From the NCBI RefSeq assembly GCF_020076305.1, contig NZ_JAIQXE010000001.1:186001-250000 (forward strand): DNA of 64,000 nt, in the 5' to 3' direction. This DNA comes from Flavihumibacter profundi. Lineage in GTDB: Bacteria; Bacteroidota; Bacteroidia; Chitinophagales; Chitinophagaceae. A model generated the notes under the pieces. That model saw nothing but the letters and a program-made list of their open reading frames with translations, was not told where the DNA came from and made no database searches. A program made the position numbers and the translations under genes. Positions within the stretch are counted from its first letter, which is position 1. Every line of letters starts with the position of its first letter. This document shows, piece by piece, positions 47,507 through 55,137 of this stretch.

Positions 47507-48070
47507 TTATTTTCGTTTTTCTCCCAGGAATTCGGTAACCTTTTTTTGAAGTATTGATTTTGCTCTTGCCAATTGTGATTTGCTGGTGCCCTCGCTGATA
47601 TGCAGCATATCTGCAATTTCCTTATGTGAAAAACCTTCAATCACATAAAGGTTGAATACAGCCCGGTAGCCAGGTGATAGGTCCTGTACCAACTGGATGA
47701 TATCCCGCTCTGCCAATTGATCCAGGACTGATACTGAAGCGTCTTCAATAACCATTTCCTCCTTTTCCGAAATACTGTTCAAATGAACTTTCCGGCGGTA
47801 CTGTTCAATGGAAGTATTTACAAACACCCGCCTAATCCACCCTTCAAAAGAGCCTTCGTTTCGGAATTTGGCCAGGTTTTTAAATACTTTTATAAAGCCT
47901 TCCTGTAAAAGATCCTGTGCATCATCATTATTTCCTGCATAGCGAAGGCAAACCGCAAACATTTTTGCCGCATACCGTTGGTACAAAGCTTCCTGCATCT
48001 TCGGGTCGCCTTCAATACTCCCTTTGATTAAGTCGCTATCCAAAATATTTTGGTTGCCTCTGATCTCCAC
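47507..48070 (-). CDS. ECF-type RNA polymerase sigma factor
   Basis: This is a 187-residue sigma-70-family factor with region 2 (YAGNNDDAQDLLQEGFIKVF, near 43-65, and WIRRVFVNTSIEQYRR) and region 4 (LSPGYRAVFNLYVIEGFSHKEIA, near 130-155). It has the ECF length and the DAQDLLQEGF signature of the core-binding helix. The likely anti-sigma gene follows immediately. Upstream lies rdgB in the same orientation, 21 nt away, so it could share that transcript. The regulon is not deducible here. Confidence 0.94.
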   Translation of the reverse strand: MEIRGNQNILDSDLIKGSIEGDPKMQEALYQRYAAKMFAVCLRYAGNNDDAQDLLQEGFIKVFKNLAKFRNEGSFEGWIRRVFVNTSIEQYRRKVHLNSISEKEEMVIEDASVSVLDQLAERDIIQLVQDLSPGYRAVFNLYVIEGFSHKEIADMLHISEGTSKSQLARAKSILQKKVTEFLGEKRK

Positions 48071-48091
48071 TTTATTATTGATCCCCCTGTT

Positions 48092-48673
48092 TTATTTAAA
48101 TTGTTGCTGCAGGAAACTGACCAATTGGTCAGTTGCTTTCCTTCTGTGACTGAATTGTTTTTTCTCTGCCATAGTCATATCGCCAAAAGTCCTTATATCT
48201 CCGTCCGGGATGAAAACCGGGTCATAGCCGAATCCATTATCTCCTGAAGGGGTAAACGCGATCCGGCCTTTGCAGATACCTTCGAATTGATATTCCTTTC
48301 CCGCTAAAATTAAGGAAATGACGGTTCTGAACTGAGCCTGCCTTTGGGTATTATTGCCCAGTTTTTCCAAAAGTTTCCGGGTGTTTTCAGCTGCATTGGC
48401 CTGGTCCCCGGCATACCTTGCGGATTTAACCCCAGGTTCCCCGCCTAATGTTTCCACTTCCAGCCCGGTGTCTTCACTGAAGCAATCTTTGCCGGTTAAC
48501 CGGTAAATAGTCATCGATTTTTCCCGGGCATTGGCTTCGAGTGAATCGTGCGGTTCAGGAATTTCTATATTGATACCGCCCTCTTTTAAGGTGACAAGCT
48601 GAATAGATGAGGGAAGGATATGCTGGATCTCCTGGATTTTATGGACATTATTGGTGGCAAAGACAATTTGCAT
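48092..48673 (-). CDS. rdgB: Non-canonical purine NTP pyrophosphatase (RdgB/HAM1)
   Basis: This is a 193-residue enzyme that hydrolyses dITP, XTP and related deaminated nucleotides to monophosphates, guarding DNA. The ATG at 48673 is preferred since it begins the conserved FATNNVHKIQEI. The nucleotide motif SEDTGLEVETLGGEPGVKSARYAG (in shortened form) and FGYDPVFIPDG follow, and SHRRKA lies near the C-terminus. Length is normal. It is 8 nt downstream of a conserved hypothetical gene in the same orientation. Confidence 0.95.
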   Translation of the reverse strand: MQIVFATNNVHKIQEIQHILPSSIQLVTLKEGGINIEIPEPHDSLEANAREKSMTIYRLTGKDCFSEDTGLEVETLGGEPGVKSARYAGDQANAAENTRKLLEKLGNNTQRQAQFRTVISLILAGKEYQFEGICKGRIAFTPSGDNGFGYDPVFIPDGDIRTFGDMTMAEKKQFSHRRKATDQLVSFLQQQFK

Positions 48674-48681
48674 AGTGGAAC

Positions 48682-49212
48682 TTATAAATGTAGCATTTGT
48701 TTGAGGCCTTCCCATAATTGTTTCTTCAAAGACTTTGAGCCTTCTCCAGGCCTGGTCAATTCCTCAAGGGCCGGGGCTTGCATATATTGGTACTTTCCGG
48801 CTTCTACAGGTATGAACTCATTTGTTACCGGCATACCCGCCATTACAGCTCCAGGGCCGAATCCAAGTATGATTTTGGGGGATAATTGTTCCTGTAACTG
48901 TTCTATCTTTATGGATTGCATTGCCAGGTTAACAATGGCCACATCTGCAGCATTGAGCTGGCATGCTTTCAATACAGCACCCAAAAATTGAAAGCTTTCA
49001 TCTGGCAGGTGCAATTGATCAGGATAGTATACAAGGATAACAAATTGACTATTATTTTTTCCTAGAAACTGAATTGGACTTTCAACCCGCACTTCCTGCT
49101 CTTTGTTTTGGGCCGGCATTTTTGAATTGGGTGTATACTCGGATTCAACCAGCGTATTGGCATACAAAGCCTGTAATAACTGGTCAGATAAGCGAATCTC
49201 GTTCAAATGCAT
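48682..49212 (-). CDS. Conserved hypothetical protein upstream of rdgB
   Basis: This is a 176-residue soluble protein without signal or membrane segments. It begins MHLNEIRLSDQLLQALYANTL and has a central alpha/beta-like stretch (FVILVYYPDQLHLPDESFQFL, then LNAADVAIVNLA, and KIILGFGPGAVMAGMP). The pattern of a strand, loop and Gly-rich turn suggests an alpha/beta fold, but I do not recognise a family. It ends 8 nt before rdgB and so is probably cotranscribed. Confidence 0.6.
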   Translation of the reverse strand: MHLNEIRLSDQLLQALYANTLVESEYTPNSKMPAQNKEQEVRVESPIQFLGKNNSQFVILVYYPDQLHLPDESFQFLGAVLKACQLNAADVAIVNLAMQSIKIEQLQEQLSPKIILGFGPGAVMAGMPVTNEFIPVEAGKYQYMQAPALEELTRPGEGSKSLKKQLWEGLKQMLHL

Positions 49213-49264
49213 TTCAGGGATAAGTTAATGTTGAATCTTCTGGTGGGCCATAAGTGTTATAATG

Positions 49265-49327
49265 CTAACAAATGTTAGTAAAATCTACTCCTTAGTTTGG
49301 CAGCCCATAAATTTCGTTGTTTCTTTG
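49265..49327 (+). promoter_or_regulatory. ilvE promoter with upstream palindrome
   Basis: CTAACA (49265-49270) and TGTTAG (49273-49278) form a perfect inverted repeat that could be an operator. TTTG (49296-49299), 20 bp and TTTCTTTG (49320-49327) fit a Bacteroidota promoter apart from one mismatch. The ATG is at 49345. Confidence 0.5.
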
Positions 49328-49344
49328 CAGCAAATGTACCAAAT

Positions 49345-50409
49345 ATGATCGCAGCTTTTGATATTCCGGTTACCAAAATTGGTCATAGTAAATTGAATGA
49401 CATACCATTGGAGAATATTCCGTTTGGGAAATATTTTACTGACCATATGCTGGAAGCGGATTATGAGAATGGAGAATGGAAAAATGTAGAAATCAAGCCA
49501 TATCAGCCATTATTACTGGATCCTTCCCTGGCAGCACTGCATTATGGCCAGGCAATTTTTGAAGGGATAAAGGCCTATAAAGATGAAAAAGGCAATGCAT
49601 TTGTTTTCAGGCCAATTGAGAATTTCAAACGGTTCAATAAATCTGCCAGGCGTATGAATATGCCTGAAATTCCGGAAGAGATCTTTATGGAGGGCCTCAG
49701 GAAGCTGATTGCTGTAGAAAAGAACTGGATTCCCAGTTTAAAAGAACATTCCCTGTATATCCGCCCGTTTATGTTCTCAACTGATACCATGCTGGGTGTT
49801 AGGCCTTCTGAGACCTATAAATTCCTTATTATACTTAGTCCGACTGGTCCATATTTTGCTGCGCCGATGAAAATCGTTGTGGAACAAACCTACACCAGGG
49901 CTGCTCCGGGTGGCGTTGGGTTTTCCAAAAATGCAGGAAACTATGGGGGAAGCATGCTCGCGGCCACGGAAGCCAAAAAAGCAGGGTACGACCAGGTTTT
50001 GTGGACTGATGCCGTGGAACACAAGTGGCTGCAGGAAGTAGGTATGATGAACGTATTTTTTCTTATTAATGGGGTTGCAATTACACCATCCCTGGAAGAA
50101 GGCACCATATTAGCCGGGGTAACCCGCGACAGTGTCATAACTATGCTCAAAGAGATGGGAATACCCGTTGAGGAGCGGAAAGTTAATATTGATGAATTAC
50201 TGGAAGCTTATGAAATTGGCCAGTTTACTGAAGTGTTTGGTACCGGTACTGCAGCTGTAATTTCTTTGATTAAAGAGCTGAAATACAAGGAGTTTGTTAT
50301 GAAATTTGATGTAACCAAAACACCTGTAGCTACTGAAGTGAAGCAACGCCTTTCTGATATCAGGGAAGGTAAACTGCCCGACACCCACAACTGGATGTGG
50401 CCGGTTTAG
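49345..50409 (+). CDS. ilvE: Branched-chain amino acid aminotransferase
   Basis: This is a 354-residue PLP enzyme of fold type IV, catalysing the last step of valine, leucine and isoleucine synthesis and the first of their breakdown. The ATG at 49345 is chosen; an earlier frame start at 49297 would add a non-conserved leader. It is of the longer, eukaryote-like BCAT type: PLP Lys195 lies in FSKNAGNYGGS, with EVGMMNVFF and FGTGTAAV further on, and it ends in THNWMWPV. A possible operator-like palindrome lies upstream. Confidence 0.94.
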   Translation: MIAAFDIPVTKIGHSKLNDIPLENIPFGKYFTDHMLEADYENGEWKNVEIKPYQPLLLDPSLAALHYGQAIFEGIKAYKDEKGNAFVFRPIENFKRFNKSARRMNMPEIPEEIFMEGLRKLIAVEKNWIPSLKEHSLYIRPFMFSTDTMLGVRPSETYKFLIILSPTGPYFAAPMKIVVEQTYTRAAPGGVGFSKNAGNYGGSMLAATEAKKAGYDQVLWTDAVEHKWLQEVGMMNVFFLINGVAITPSLEEGTILAGVTRDSVITMLKEMGIPVEERKVNIDELLEAYEIGQFTEVFGTGTAAVISLIKELKYKEFVMKFDVTKTPVATEVKQRLSDIREGKLPDTHNWMWPV

Positions 50410-50417
50410 AATTTTAT

Positions 50418-50448
50418 TTTGTTTTTTCGGTAATGGATTTTACCTTTG
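50418..50448 (+). promoter_or_regulatory. rpsL-rpsG promoter
   Basis: TTTG (50418-50421), 19 bp and TACCTTTG (50441-50448) are exact matches to the Bacteroidota consensus promoter elements. The ATG of rpsL is at 50474, leaving a short leader. Confidence 0.85.
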
Positions 50449-50473
50449 CCGTCCCAAATAAATAAAGGTTAGA

Positions 50474-50875
50474 ATGCCTACAATACAGCAATTAGTAAGA
50501 AAAGGTAGAGAAATCATCAAGGCCAAGAGTAAATCCAGAGCGCTGGATGCTTGTCCGCAACGTCGTGGTGTTTGTACCCGTGTGTACACCACTACTCCTA
50601 AAAAACCGAACTCAGCCCTGCGTAAAGTGGCTAAGGTGCGTTTGACCAACAAGGTAGAGGTAATTGCCTATATTCCAGGTGAGGGGCATAATCTGCAGGA
50701 ACACTCAATCGTATTGATCCGCGGAGGTCGTGTAAAAGATCTGCCAGGTGTACGTTACCACATTGTTCGCGGTAGCCTTGATACTGCCGGTGTGAAAGAC
50801 AGGAAACAGAGCCGTTCTAAATACGGTACTAAGAAAGATAAAACAGGTGGTGCTAAACCAGCCGGTAAAAAATAA
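50474..50875 (+). CDS. rpsL: 30S ribosomal protein S12
   Basis: This is a 133-residue ribosomal protein of the decoding centre. The conserved [12 protein letters not shown] (with the Lys residues at which streptomycin resistance arises) and [14 protein letters not shown] are intact, so the protein looks wild-type for streptomycin. A Lys/Gly-rich C-terminal tail is present. It is 18 nt upstream of rpsG and driven by the promoter at 50418-50448. Confidence 0.98.
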   Translation: MPTIQQLVRKGREIIKAKSKSRALDACPQRRGVCTRVYTTTPKKPNSALRKVAKVRLTNKVEVIAYIPGEGHNLQEHSIVLIRGGRVKDLPGVRYHIVRGSLDTAGVKDRKQSRSKYGTKKDKTGGAKPAGKK

Positions 50876-50893
50876 TTATAAAATAGTTCTTCC

Positions 50894-51361
50894 ATGAGGA
50901 AAGCGCAAGCCAAAAAATTACCACTGGCACCAGATGCCAGGTATAACGATAAACTGGTTACCCGTTTTGTGAATAACATCATGTGGCAGGGTAAGAAAAG
51001 TGTAGCATTCGAGATATTCTATGATGCTGTTGACAAGGTTAGTAAAATAACCAATGAAGACGGTTATGAGATCTGGAAAAGGGCAATAGCCAATGTTACA
51101 CCAGCAGTTGAAGTACGCAGCCGCAGGATCGGTGGTGCAACTTTTCAGATCCCTTCTGAAGTTCGTCCCGACAGGAAAATTTCCCTCAGCATAAAATGGC
51201 TGATCCGTTATAGCCGCGAAAGAAATGGTCGTAGCATGGCTGATAAACTGGCCAATGAAATCGTTGCAGCCAGCAAAGGTGAAGGTGGTGCATACAAGAA
51301 AAAAGAAGATACGCATCGTATGGCAGAAGCCAACAAGGCGTTCTCTCACTTCCGCATCTAA
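50894..51361 (+). CDS. rpsG: 30S ribosomal protein S7
   Basis: This is a 155-residue primary rRNA-binding protein of the small subunit head. It shows the family blocks [20 protein letters not shown] and [14 protein letters not shown] with a [18 protein letters not shown] helix. Length is normal. Immediately after it a strong terminator stands where fusA is usually found in the str operon, so the operon here is only rpsL-rpsG. Confidence 0.98.
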   Translation: MRKAQAKKLPLAPDARYNDKLVTRFVNNIMWQGKKSVAFEIFYDAVDKVSKITNEDGYEIWKRAIANVTPAVEVRSRRIGGATFQIPSEVRPDRKISLSIKWLIRYSRERNGRSMADKLANEIVAASKGEGGAYKKKEDTHRMAEANKAFSHFRI

Positions 51362-51387
51362 CTAAAGAATAATCTACTTTTTCACAG

Positions 51388-51417
51388 AGCCGGTCCTGAA
51401 TAGGATCGGCTTTTTTT
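51388..51417 (+). terminator. Intrinsic terminator after rpsG
   Basis: AGCCGGTCCT (51388-51397) pairs with AGGATCGGCT (51402-51411), with one G-T pair and a 4-nt loop, followed by seven T. It is a strong rho-independent terminator closing the rpsL-rpsG operon. Confidence 0.92.
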
Positions 51418-51494
51418 GTCATATAAAATTTTAGACCCCGGAAATTTGTAAATTGGTGTTCTATAGAAGCCAGTCAAATTTTAAACTTGCCAAT

Positions 51495-52373
51495 ATGAGC
51501 ACCCGCAGATCCTTCCTAAAACAAGCTGGATTAATCACTCCCGCTGTAATGTTGATGCCCGACATGCTATGGGCAGACAAAAAGAAACATGCTATTGGAA
51601 TCCAGTTATACACCCTAAGGGAGCTGATCGTAAAAGACCCCAAAGGTATTTTGGATAAAATTGCTGCTGCCGGATACACAGAAATTGAACCATTTGGATA
51701 CAATGGTGGAAAATACTATGGGATGCCGGTGAAGGAATTTGCTGCTTATTCGGCTTCCCTGGGGCTTAAAGCACCAAGTGGCCATTATATGCCACAAAAG
51801 TACCTTTACGAGGATTCTGAAGCCGGTAATGCCGAAATAAAGGACTTCATAGCCGCAGCAGTTGAAATGAAACATGAATACCTGATCATACCCTGGTTGC
51901 ATCCTGAACATCGCCAGCTCGATGACTTTAAAAGACTGGCAGGCAAACTCAACCAGGCAGGGGAGTGGTGTAAGAAAGCGGGTTTACAATTAGGGTATCA
52001 TAACCACGATTTTGAATTTAAATCTTACGATGGCAAGACAGGATATGATATCCTGACTACCCAAACCGACCAGGACCTGGTAAAATTCGAGATGGACCTG
52101 TATTGGGTTTCATTTGCAAACCAGGATCCAGAGCAACTGTTTAATAAACTGAAAGGCAGGGTTCCTTTATGGCATGTAAAGGATATGGATAAGGCAGACC
52201 GCTCAAAGCAAACAGAAGTTGGAAATGGACAAATTGATTTCAAGGCAATTTTCAAATTCGCAGCAGTTTCAGGAATGAAACATTTCTATGTCGAGCAGGA
52301 GAATAATTATATTCCTGACCCTGTTTCAAGTATCCAGTCAAGTGCTAAATATATCAAAGCTAATTTGGTATAA
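51495..52373 (+). CDS. Tat-exported sugar phosphate isomerase/epimerase-like TIM-barrel protein
   Basis: This is a protein of about 292 residues starting at the ATG at 51495. The leader MSTRRSFLKQAGLITPA is a Tat signal (TRRSFLK). The mature part is an AP-endonuclease-2-like xylose-isomerase-type TIM barrel with IGIQLYTLRE, GYTEIEPFG, GYHNHDFEF (metal-binding His), KFEMDLYWV and LWHVKDMD (His-Asp) blocks. All the usual metal ligands (Glu, His, Asp) appear to be kept. It is probably periplasmic, and similar proteins accompany 3-keto-sugar clusters; here it is 8 kb from the core of that cluster. Confidence 0.88.
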   Translation: MSTRRSFLKQAGLITPAVMLMPDMLWADKKKHAIGIQLYTLRELIVKDPKGILDKIAAAGYTEIEPFGYNGGKYYGMPVKEFAAYSASLGLKAPSGHYMPQKYLYEDSEAGNAEIKDFIAAAVEMKHEYLIIPWLHPEHRQLDDFKRLAGKLNQAGEWCKKAGLQLGYHNHDFEFKSYDGKTGYDILTTQTDQDLVKFEMDLYWVSFANQDPEQLFNKLKGRVPLWHVKDMDKADRSKQTEVGNGQIDFKAIFKFAAVSGMKHFYVEQENNYIPDPVSSIQSSAKYIKANLV

Positions 52374-52459
52374 ATCAATTTGAAAATTGGGAAACTTATA
52401 TAGTGCGACAATTGTTTTTCGGGATCCATACTACTGAAAAATGTTTAATTTTCGCACCC

Positions 52460-53254
52460 ATGCAAGCCAACACAATTTTGATCAGGACTGTCGATGTTAC
52501 CCGATACGTTACACCACTTCGTGAGGGCGGTTCTTTACCCGCAATTGCAGAAGCCAACGATGGATTTTTATACGTCTTAAAGTTTCGCGGAGCAGGGCAG
52601 GGGATTAAATCGCTGATTGCCGAATTGATAGGTGGTGAAATTGCGCGTGCACTTGGACTAAAGGTGCCGGAAATTGTATTTGCAAATGTTGATGAAGCAT
52701 TTGGCCGTACAGAACCTGATGAAGAGATACAGGATTTACTTAAAAGCAGTATAGGCCTTAACCTTGGTCTTCATTACCTATCAGGGGCTATTACTTATGA
52801 TCCTTCAGTTAAACCCATTGAAGCTTCGCTTGCTTCTAAAATTGTCTGGCTCGATTGTTTTCTGACCAATGTTGACCGTACTTGCCGAAATACCAATATG
52901 CTGATGTGGTACAAAGAACTCTGGCTTATAGACCATGGGGCAGCATTGTATTTTCACCATTCCTGGAGTAATTTGAAGGAACAGGCACTCAAACCTTTTG
53001 TACAAGTCAAAGACCATGTTTTACTGCCATTTGCCAGTGAACTGGAGAAAGTGAATGCCGAATTATTTGCCATACTAACTCCCGAACGGATCCGGAATAT
53101 AGTTTCCCTGGTACCAGCCGAATGGCTGGTTTTTGAAGGAGCTGAAAACACCGAAGAAAACCGGGAAGTTTATGTGCAATTTTTAATATCCAGGAGGAAT
53201 AATTCAGAAATATTTCTACAAGAAGCCCAACATGCCAGATCACAATTTATTTGA
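52460..53254 (+). CDS. HipA-like kinase (HipA_2 type)
   Basis: This is a protein of about 264 residues, from the ATG at 52460, that resembles the HipA_2 kinase group. The catalytic residues can all be proposed: nucleotide-binding Lys41 in LYVLKF, the catalytic loop Asp139 in NVDRTCRNTN with Asn144 and Asn146, and the metal-binding Asp158 in LIDHGAAL. A HipA N-lobe that binds HipB is not visible and no HipB-like antitoxin gene adjoins it. Instead the 3' end overlaps the DUF3037 gene by 23 nt. It might phosphorylate a tRNA synthetase or another protein; the target is unknown. Confidence 0.82.
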   Translation: MQANTILIRTVDVTRYVTPLREGGSLPAIAEANDGFLYVLKFRGAGQGIKSLIAELIGGEIARALGLKVPEIVFANVDEAFGRTEPDEEIQDLLKSSIGLNLGLHYLSGAITYDPSVKPIEASLASKIVWLDCFLTNVDRTCRNTNMLMWYKELWLIDHGAALYFHHSWSNLKEQALKPFVQVKDHVLLPFASELEKVNAELFAILTPERIRNIVSLVPAEWLVFEGAENTEENREVYVQFLISRRNNSEIFLQEAQHARSQFI

Positions 53255-53615
53255 ATATGCGGTTATCCGCGTTGTGCCTAAGGTTGAACGGGAGGAATTC
53301 CTCAACGTGGGAGTTATCCTGTTTTCTAAACAAAAGAAATTCCTGAAGGCGATTTTCATGCTCAACAGGGAAAAGCTGCTTGCATTTAATAACCAATTAG
53401 ATATAACCGAAATAGAAGATTACCTACGTTCCTTCGAACGCATATGTAACGGAACAAATGATGCCGGTCCGATTGGAAAATTAGACATGGCATCCCGGTT
53501 CAGGTGGCTAACAGCTACCCGCAGTACAATTCTCCAGACATCAAAAGTGCATCCCGGCTTCTGTGAAGACCCTCAGGATGCACTTAACAAACTTTATACT
53601 GAATTGGTATTGTAA
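53232..53615 (+). CDS. DUF3037 family protein
   Basis: This is a 127-residue soluble protein beginning with FEYAVIRVVPKVEREEFLNVGVILFS, which is the hallmark start of DUF3037, an uncharacterised family. A predicted helical second half ends in a DALNKLYTELVL helix. It starts within the last 23 nt of the HipA-like gene in another frame, so the two must be co-translated. From memory, DUF3037 genes are often found directly beside HipA-family kinases, but no function has been assigned. No signal or membrane segment is seen. Confidence 0.82.
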   Translation: MPDHNLFEYAVIRVVPKVEREEFLNVGVILFSKQKKFLKAIFMLNREKLLAFNNQLDITEIEDYLRSFERICNGTNDAGPIGKLDMASRFRWLTATRSTILQTSKVHPGFCEDPQDALNKLYTELVL

Positions 53616-53634
53616 AATCTTTTATGTGAACCTG

Positions 53635-54366
53635 CTATCTAAGTACTGATTCGATACCTGCAGTTATATGATCCAGGAATAAGGGCTCAGTATATGATTC
53701 TTTGGTATGTCCCAGGCCAGTATAAAATACTTTACCGCCTTCAAAGGAGTGATACCAGGAAGAAGGGTGAAAACTACCCATTTTCCCGCCCTGATAAGAG
53801 GTTTCATCCAGCGCCAGTAAAACTTTAATATCTGGCGATACGCTTTTGTAATTATACCATTCATCTTTACGGGTCCATTCTGCCGGAAGATTTGCTGTGG
53901 CGGGATGGTTTTTGTCCATCACCTTTAAAGTCGCCACTTGTTGTGCAGGATGTGATTCAAAGTAGGCTCCTATCAGTTTGTTATACCATGGCCAGTTGTA
54001 TTCACAATCAGCTGCTGCATGGATCCCAACCAATCCGCCGCCATTGTGGATGTATTGTTCGAGTGCTTTCTGCTCTTCGTCATTAAGTACGTCGCCGGTT
54101 GTATTAAGAAAAACGATACCTGAAAATTTCCTGAGATTATCATTGGTAAAAAAGCTGCTGTCTTCTGTTGCAACAACTTCCCAGTTTTTTGCCTGCGCAA
54201 TTTTTTTAATTGCCTTAATGCCATCTTTGATAGATTCATGGCGATAGCCCCTGGTGGCAGAATACACCAGGATACTTTTTGAGTGATTTTTATTGGCTGT
54301 TGGTTTACAGGAGAAAATAAGGAAGCAGCAAAAAAACAGCATACTAATTGATAGAACCTTTTTCAT
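53635..54366 (-). CDS. ThuA-domain lipoprotein
   Basis: This is a 243-residue lipoprotein with lipobox ending in FSC (Cys20). The mature protein is a ThuA (trehalose-utilisation) domain of the glutamine-amidotransferase-like flavodoxin fold, with ILVYSATRGYRHESI, GIVFLNTTGD, GGGLVGIHAAADCEY and the C-terminal WYHSFEGGKVFYTGLGH. In Bacteroidota it is commonly found in 3-keto-sugar or sugar-oxidation loci. A terminator lies directly before its ATG (54367-54397), so it is either controlled by read-through or by an unseen promoter. Confidence 0.9.
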   Translation of the reverse strand: MKKVLSISMLFFCCFLIFSCKPTANKNHSKSILVYSATRGYRHESIKDGIKAIKKIAQAKNWEVVATEDSSFFTNDNLRKFSGIVFLNTTGDVLNDEEQKALEQYIHNGGGLVGIHAAADCEYNWPWYNKLIGAYFESHPAQQVATLKVMDKNHPATANLPAEWTRKDEWYNYKSVSPDIKVLLALDETSYQGGKMGSFHPSSWYHSFEGGKVFYTGLGHTKESYTEPLFLDHITAGIESVLR

Positions 54367-54397
54367 AAAAAAAAAGCAACGCCGCTACTGCGGCGTT
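54367..54397 (-). terminator. Intrinsic terminator between the DUF1080 gene and ThuA
   Basis: AACGCCGC (54378-54385) and GCGGCGTT (54390-54397) form an 8-bp GC-rich stem with a TACT loop. On the minus strand a T-rich tail (nine T) follows and ends directly at the ThuA ATG. It would stop the upstream operon just before ThuA. Confidence 0.88.
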
Positions 54398-54401
54398 TTA
54401 T

Positions 54402-55133
54402 TTAGAGTTTTTGAATTTTGATATTTCTGTACCATACGTTGTTGCCATGGTCCTGTAAGGCAATTTTACCCATACTGAATTTACCGAAATCAGGCATATT
54501 CTTAAACTTACTTCCGGCAATCAATGTTCTCCATGCATCGTCTCCAATGTTTGTGGCAACAACTGTAACACCATTTAGTTTAAGTTCAAGTTTACCCCTG
54601 TTTTGGATAATTTCAGCAAGGTTCCATTCACCAACAGGCTTTACCGGTTCTGAAGTGGAAGCAATGAGGTCATATAAATTACCCGCCCTGTGTTTGAATA
54701 TCTTACCATCCGGATGACCGTCATTATCGAGTACCTGCATTTCAGGTCCTGTGTACCATACCTCTTTATATTTGGCGGGATCGTCCTGCACATCGAAGAT
54801 TATACCACTGTTACCATTGCGCGAAATTTTCCATTCCAGTTTAAGATGGAAATTTTCAAAAGCTTCATCAGTAACAAGATCACCGCCGTCTTTATTAGAA
54901 GCATCCAGATGGATAGTTCCATCAACGGCCTGCCAGGCGGCGCTGGCTGCAGTTTTGCCATAGGTATGCCAACCCCTGGTACTGGTGCCGTCAAACAATA
55001 ATTGCCAGCCTTCAGCAGCTTCATCTTTACCAAGGCTATTGTTTGCCGTATTATTTCCAGTTGTCTTTTTTGAAGAACTGCAGGCAGCAAGACACAGGGT
55101 GCTAAAGGCAAGGATTGTTAAGCTACGGACCAT
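54402..55133 (-). CDS. DUF1080 (3-keto-disaccharide hydrolase-type) lipoprotein
   Basis: This is a 243-residue lipoprotein from the ATG at 55133, with lipobox LAAC. The mature domain is DUF1080, a concanavalin-like beta-sandwich, with WQLLFDGTSTRGWHTYG, a central FHLKLEWKISRNGNSGIIF and a C-terminal GKIALQDHGNNVWYRNI motif. DUF1080 members have been reported to hydrolyse 3-keto-glycosides and so fit the cluster. It lies 4 nt behind the cytochrome c gene and ends at a terminator just before ThuA. Confidence 0.88.
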   Translation of the reverse strand: MVRSLTILAFSTLCLAACSSSKKTTGNNTANNSLGKDEAAEGWQLLFDGTSTRGWHTYGKTAASAAWQAVDGTIHLDASNKDGGDLVTDEAFENFHLKLEWKISRNGNSGIIFDVQDDPAKYKEVWYTGPEMQVLDNDGHPDGKIFKHRAGNLYDLIASTSEPVKPVGEWNLAEIIQNRGKLELKLNGVTVVATNIGDDAWRTLIAGSKFKNMPDFGKFSMGKIALQDHGNNVWYRNIKIQKL

Positions 55134-55137
55134 GTTA

